Origin: an uncultured Prevotellaceae bacterium
GTDB lineage: Bacteria; Bacteroidota; Bacteroidia; Bacteroidales; Muribaculaceae
NCBI GenBank assembly: GCA_937892085.1
Contig: CALAVD010000439.1
Location: 1 to 9,386 of the forward strand
DNA length: 9,386 bases
Reading direction: 5' to 3'
Positions 7,745-9,386 of this stretch are shown in pieces (the stretch's first letter is position 1; every line of letters starts with the position of its first letter). Made by a program: the position numbers and the translations under genes. Under the pieces are notes generated by a model, which saw only the letters and a program-made list of their open reading frames with translations, did not search any database and was not told where the DNA came from.

Positions 7745-7800
7745 CGGAGTGACCGAGATTCGAACTCGGGAACCGCTTGTGACGGTTACACGCTTTCCAG
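7745..7800 (-). tRNA. Truncated tRNA-Ser(GGA): 3' part only, probable attachment-site remnant
   Basis: On the minus strand the sequence runs from an anticodon loop CTGGAAA (7800-7794, anticodon GGA) through the 3' anticodon stem GCGTG (7793-7789). A long class II variable arm follows (stem AACCG/CGGTT, 7787-7771). Next come a perfect T arm CCGAG-TTCGAAT-CTCGG (7769-7753), the acceptor 3' strand TCACTCC (7752-7746) and discriminator G73 (7745), the serine identity base. CCA is not encoded. The 5' side is absent: the bases before the loop (TATTG on the minus strand) cannot pair with GCGTG, where CACGC would be needed, and no D arm or GGAGTGA acceptor strand follows. This matches the 3' fragment left at the distal end of a tRNA-integrated element. 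An intact copy would be expected at the other end, outside the window. Confidence 0.85.
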
Positions 7801-7859
7801 CAATACTTCTTTTTCTCATAAGCCTTTGATTATTAGTGTATATAAATTTGTTGTATTGA

Positions 7860-7881
7860 ATTTGTCGGTTATTTGTCGGTT
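7860..7881. repeat. Perfect 11-bp tandem repeat near the tRNA scar
   Basis: ATTTGTCGGTT occurs twice head to tail (7860-7870, 7871-7881). The second copy covers the last codons and part of the stop of the 74-aa gene. It lies about 60 bases inside the putative element, where integrase arm-type sites can occur, but this role is inference. Confidence 0.6.
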
Positions 7882-8093
7882 TTGCTCTCTATTGACTCCT
7901 TTATGAGAGCTATCAAGTCTTTCATCAAATCTTCCACCTCAACATTAATACCCATTCGGTACAGCCTGTCCTGCTCGGTGAGCAGCTTACCCTCCATAGC
8001 ATACCAAATAGCCTGTACTGATTTGTCACGTTCTCGCATGTCGTGATTGACCTTTGCGAGAATGGCTGCCTTTATGCCGTTATTATTGTTCAT
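7869..8093 (-). CDS. Hypothetical 74-aa protein, last gene of the minus-strand cluster
   Basis: I do not recognise this protein. It has 74 residues, is predicted to be helical and highly charged, and has no signal peptide or membrane segment. It reads MNNNNGIKAAILAKVNHDMR, then an Arg/Glu-rich helix (about 20-48), then an acidic amphipathic helix VEVEDLMKDLIALIKES (51-67) that could mediate oligomerisation. The ATG at 8093 lies 2 bases after the stop of the upstream 165-aa gene, which argues for translational coupling and a shared function. There is no Shine-Dalgarno sequence and no promoter of its own. It ends in the 11-bp tandem repeat, and no hairpin terminator is seen between it and the tRNA fragment. 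Confidence 0.7.
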   Translation of the reverse strand: MNNNNGIKAAILAKVNHDMRERDKSVQAIWYAMEGKLLTEQDRLYRMGINVEVEDLMKDLIALIKESIESKTDK

Positions 8094-8095
8094 GT

Positions 8096-8593
8096 CTATA
8101 ATTTCCCTAAAATAGGCATCAGTTGTTTTGGCAGTTCCTCATAAAGAAAACTTTGCAGTGCCAACCATTGCTCAATAATTGTAATCGCACTCTGGTGAAG
8201 TGGCAGCGCTTTGTCAAATCCATCCCATATGCCAGGCTTGGCGAGATTGTAAGTTATTATTGACGCAATCCAAAACGTCTTTTTAGGGTCGTTCTCCACG
8301 TCTTGTAAGTGTTTCAAATAAAACTGAAAAGATTTCGCTATAAATTCAGCCTTTTCTTTATCATTGCCAACATTTAAGCCGATGAAGCACGCAATGCATT
8401 CTCCTGCCTCATCATAACTCAAGCTGTTTTTGACACAAAGAAAAGCCAAAATAAAACCGAAGTTTTCAAAGACAACGTTATCACGGTCTTTCCACTGGAA
8501 CTGATAATCGTCTTTAAAGATTGATGCCAACCCGCCGCAACAGAAACCTATAGCGTCGCAAAGCTCCATCAAGATATGTGGTTTCTCAATCAT
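8096..8593 (-). CDS. Hypothetical 165-aa helical protein
   Basis: I do not recognise this protein. Its 165 residues look mostly alpha-helical and cytosolic, with no signal peptide and no clear membrane helix. It starts MIEKPHILMELCDAIGFCCG and contains six cysteines (12, 18, 19, 53, 66, 69), not in a standard metal-binding pattern. Trp/Phe-rich helices lie at about 105-125 (TFWIASIITYNLAKPGIWDG) and 135-152. It sits between the nucleotide-processing protein upstream and the 74-aa protein 2 bases downstream. No TAnnTTTG box precedes it, so it is probably transcribed from the upstream gene. Codon use and base composition are AT-rich like its cluster neighbours and unlike the genes left of the tRNA fragment. 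In this context it could be a regulator, antitoxin-like or partner protein, which is inference from position only. Confidence 0.75.
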   Translation of the reverse strand: MIEKPHILMELCDAIGFCCGGLASIFKDDYQFQWKDRDNVVFENFGFILAFLCVKNSLSYDEAGECIACFIGLNVGNDKEKAEFIAKSFQFYLKHLQDVENDPKKTFWIASIITYNLAKPGIWDGFDKALPLHQSAITIIEQWLALQSFLYEELPKQLMPILGKL

Positions 8594-8616
8594 CTTCAGT
8601 GCTGATTATTGTTTTG

Positions 8617-8730
8617 TTAGTTTTTTATCTCCTTCGTCCATAAGGCTTCAATGTCTTCAGCGTTCATGGTATGTTCATCCATGTATTTTTCAGTAATCTG
8701 TTGTATTTCTTCTTTAGCCGTGATCAATAA
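8617..8730 (-). pseudogene. Out-of-frame C-terminal tail of the nucleotide-processing protein (possible frameshift)
   Basis: Directly after the A9 tract (8732-8740) the +1 frame stays open for 37 codons to a TAA, beginning LLITAKEEIQQITEKYMDEH and ending ALWTKEIKN. It reads like coding sequence: a charged amphipathic helix with no low complexity. Removing one A from the tract would join it to the upstream gene and replace the early stop at 8714-8716. The joined gene would end 23 bases before the 165-aa gene, a more normal operon spacing than the present 120 bases. Alternatives are an independent 21-aa peptide from the ATG at 8682, or untranslated spacer. Confidence 0.45.
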
Positions 8731-9386
8731 GTTTTTTTTTAGCTCTTGTAACAGGGTTATTTATTGCCTTCTGTTTAATGGCTGTTAGTATCATGCCTTT
8801 TAATCTTTCCTTTAAATCACTAACTCCTGCTATACTATCCTCGTATTCAATAGCTCTGTCTTCTTTAATATCAAAAGGAAGTATAGTACCTTTCTCGTAG
8901 ATACATACAACTGGCTTTGCAAAAGAATGTCTAATAGCAAGCTCATACATTACATTTGGGTTAAGTCCTGTCAAATTGGTTATTACCAGTTTGTCGTCAA
9001 TAATTTCGTTTATTATTTCGCTCGTAATAGAACCTGGCTCATTGCTTTCATGAGGAACTACAGGTTCTATGTCCAATTCATTTAAAATAGGCTTTATAAT
9101 GGTGTTGATGATGGCATCAGCCTTCTCTCTTGTTTCACTTTTTGCATTCCCTATTGGAGTGATAATAAAACATCGATTGTTTTCGTTAGTTCCTGTTTTA
9201 ACTAAATCCATAGTAGCTTTAATAAAGTTTTTTATTGTATAATTTTTACCTCTTTCTGTGATTTTAAGGGTATAGCCCTTTCCAATGCTATCGGAAAAAC
9301 TCACGGCAAGCCCCTCTGATAATAACCTGTTTGCAATAGTTTCTGTTACAAATGCACTATGCAATTCCCCCTCTTTTTTTAACGTA
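8714..9386 (-). CDS. Nucleoside-deoxyribosyltransferase/TIR-like domain protein (5' end outside window)
   Basis: The frame is open to the window edge, so the true start lies beyond it; a TTG at 9364 is only an internal candidate. Residues below are counted from that TTG. The N-terminal part (about 1-45: a helix with ANRLLSEGLA, then GYTLKITERGKNYTI) looks like a winged-helix recognition helix and wing. From residue 64 a domain begins RCFIITPIG and continues through a helix with KPILNELDIEPVVPHES, then VITNLTGLNPNVMYELAIRH and KPVVCI, ending with LPFDI. The hydrophobic strand, TG-x-NPNV-x-YELA and KPV pattern is that of NDT-like/TIR-like nucleotide-processing domains, where the Glu (E141) is the expected catalytic residue. 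Related domains hydrolyse N-glycosidic bonds of nucleotides such as NAD in several defence systems. The usual Asp of DLTG is Asn here (N130). The gene ends soon after an A9 tract. Confidence 0.7.
   Translation of the reverse strand, partial: TLKKEGELHSAFVTETIANRLLSEGLAVSFSDSIGKGYTLKITERGKNYTIKNFIKATMDLVKTGTNENNRCFIITPIGNAKSETREKADAIINTIIKPILNELDIEPVVPHESNEPGSITSEIINEIIDDKLVITNLTGLNPNVMYELAIRHSFAKPVVCIYEKGTILPFDIKEDRAIEYEDSIAGVSDLKERLKGMILTAIKQKAINNPVTRAKKKLIDHG

Noticed and set aside
7715..7906. Plus-strand 63-codon frame across the tRNA fragment
   Set aside because: It spans the terminator hairpin, the tRNA remnant and the tandem repeat, and the translation has no protein character.

Overview
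The window looks like chromosome from a member of the Bacteroidales, perhaps of the Muribaculaceae or Prevotella type. The promoters I can find use the Bacteroidetes signal (-7 TAnnTTTG, in two cases with -33 TTTG at 20-21 bp). Start codons lack Shine-Dalgarno sequences. The gene content also fits: an AddA-like helicase-nuclease, an LtaS-like sulfatase-fold protein, a YitT protein and a small double-cluster ferredoxin. Assignment below the order level is inference.

Layout. Positions 1-123 hold the last 40 codons of a SUI1/YciH-type translation factor. Eighteen bases later comes a 1177-aa UvrD-family helicase with a C-terminal PD-(D/E)XK nuclease (142-3675, +). It converges, with only 9 bp between, on a membrane-anchored LtaS-like phosphotransferase (3685-5481, -). 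Upstream of that gene on the same strand are a 55-aa 2[4Fe-4S] ferredoxin with its own promoter and terminator (5584-5751) and a YitT-family membrane protein (5886-6824). About 325 bp of AT-rich intergenic DNA then separates YitT from a divergent lipoprotein gene (7150-7674, +), which ends at a strong terminator hairpin.

The most informative point is at 7745-7800. It carries the 3' part of a tRNA-Ser(GGA) gene on the minus strand, running from the anticodon loop to the discriminator base, with no 5' half. This is the scar expected at the distal end of an element integrated into a tRNA gene. DNA to the left would be the original chromosome and DNA to the right the element. Everything to the right is more AT-rich by eye and consists of unfamiliar genes on one strand.

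The putative element shows a tight minus-strand cluster that reads leftward from beyond the window edge. First is a protein with a possible winged-helix N-terminus and a nucleoside-deoxyribosyltransferase/TIR-like nucleotide-processing domain. A 165-aa helical protein and a 74-aa charged protein follow, neither of which I recognise. The first gene ends just after an A9 tract, and an intact 37-codon tail follows in another frame, so it may be frameshifted or phase-variable. An effector-like nucleotide-processing domain with unknown partners on a tRNA-integrated element suggests a defence or conflict module. That function is inference. I see no integrase, CRISPR array, transposase or rRNA in the window.
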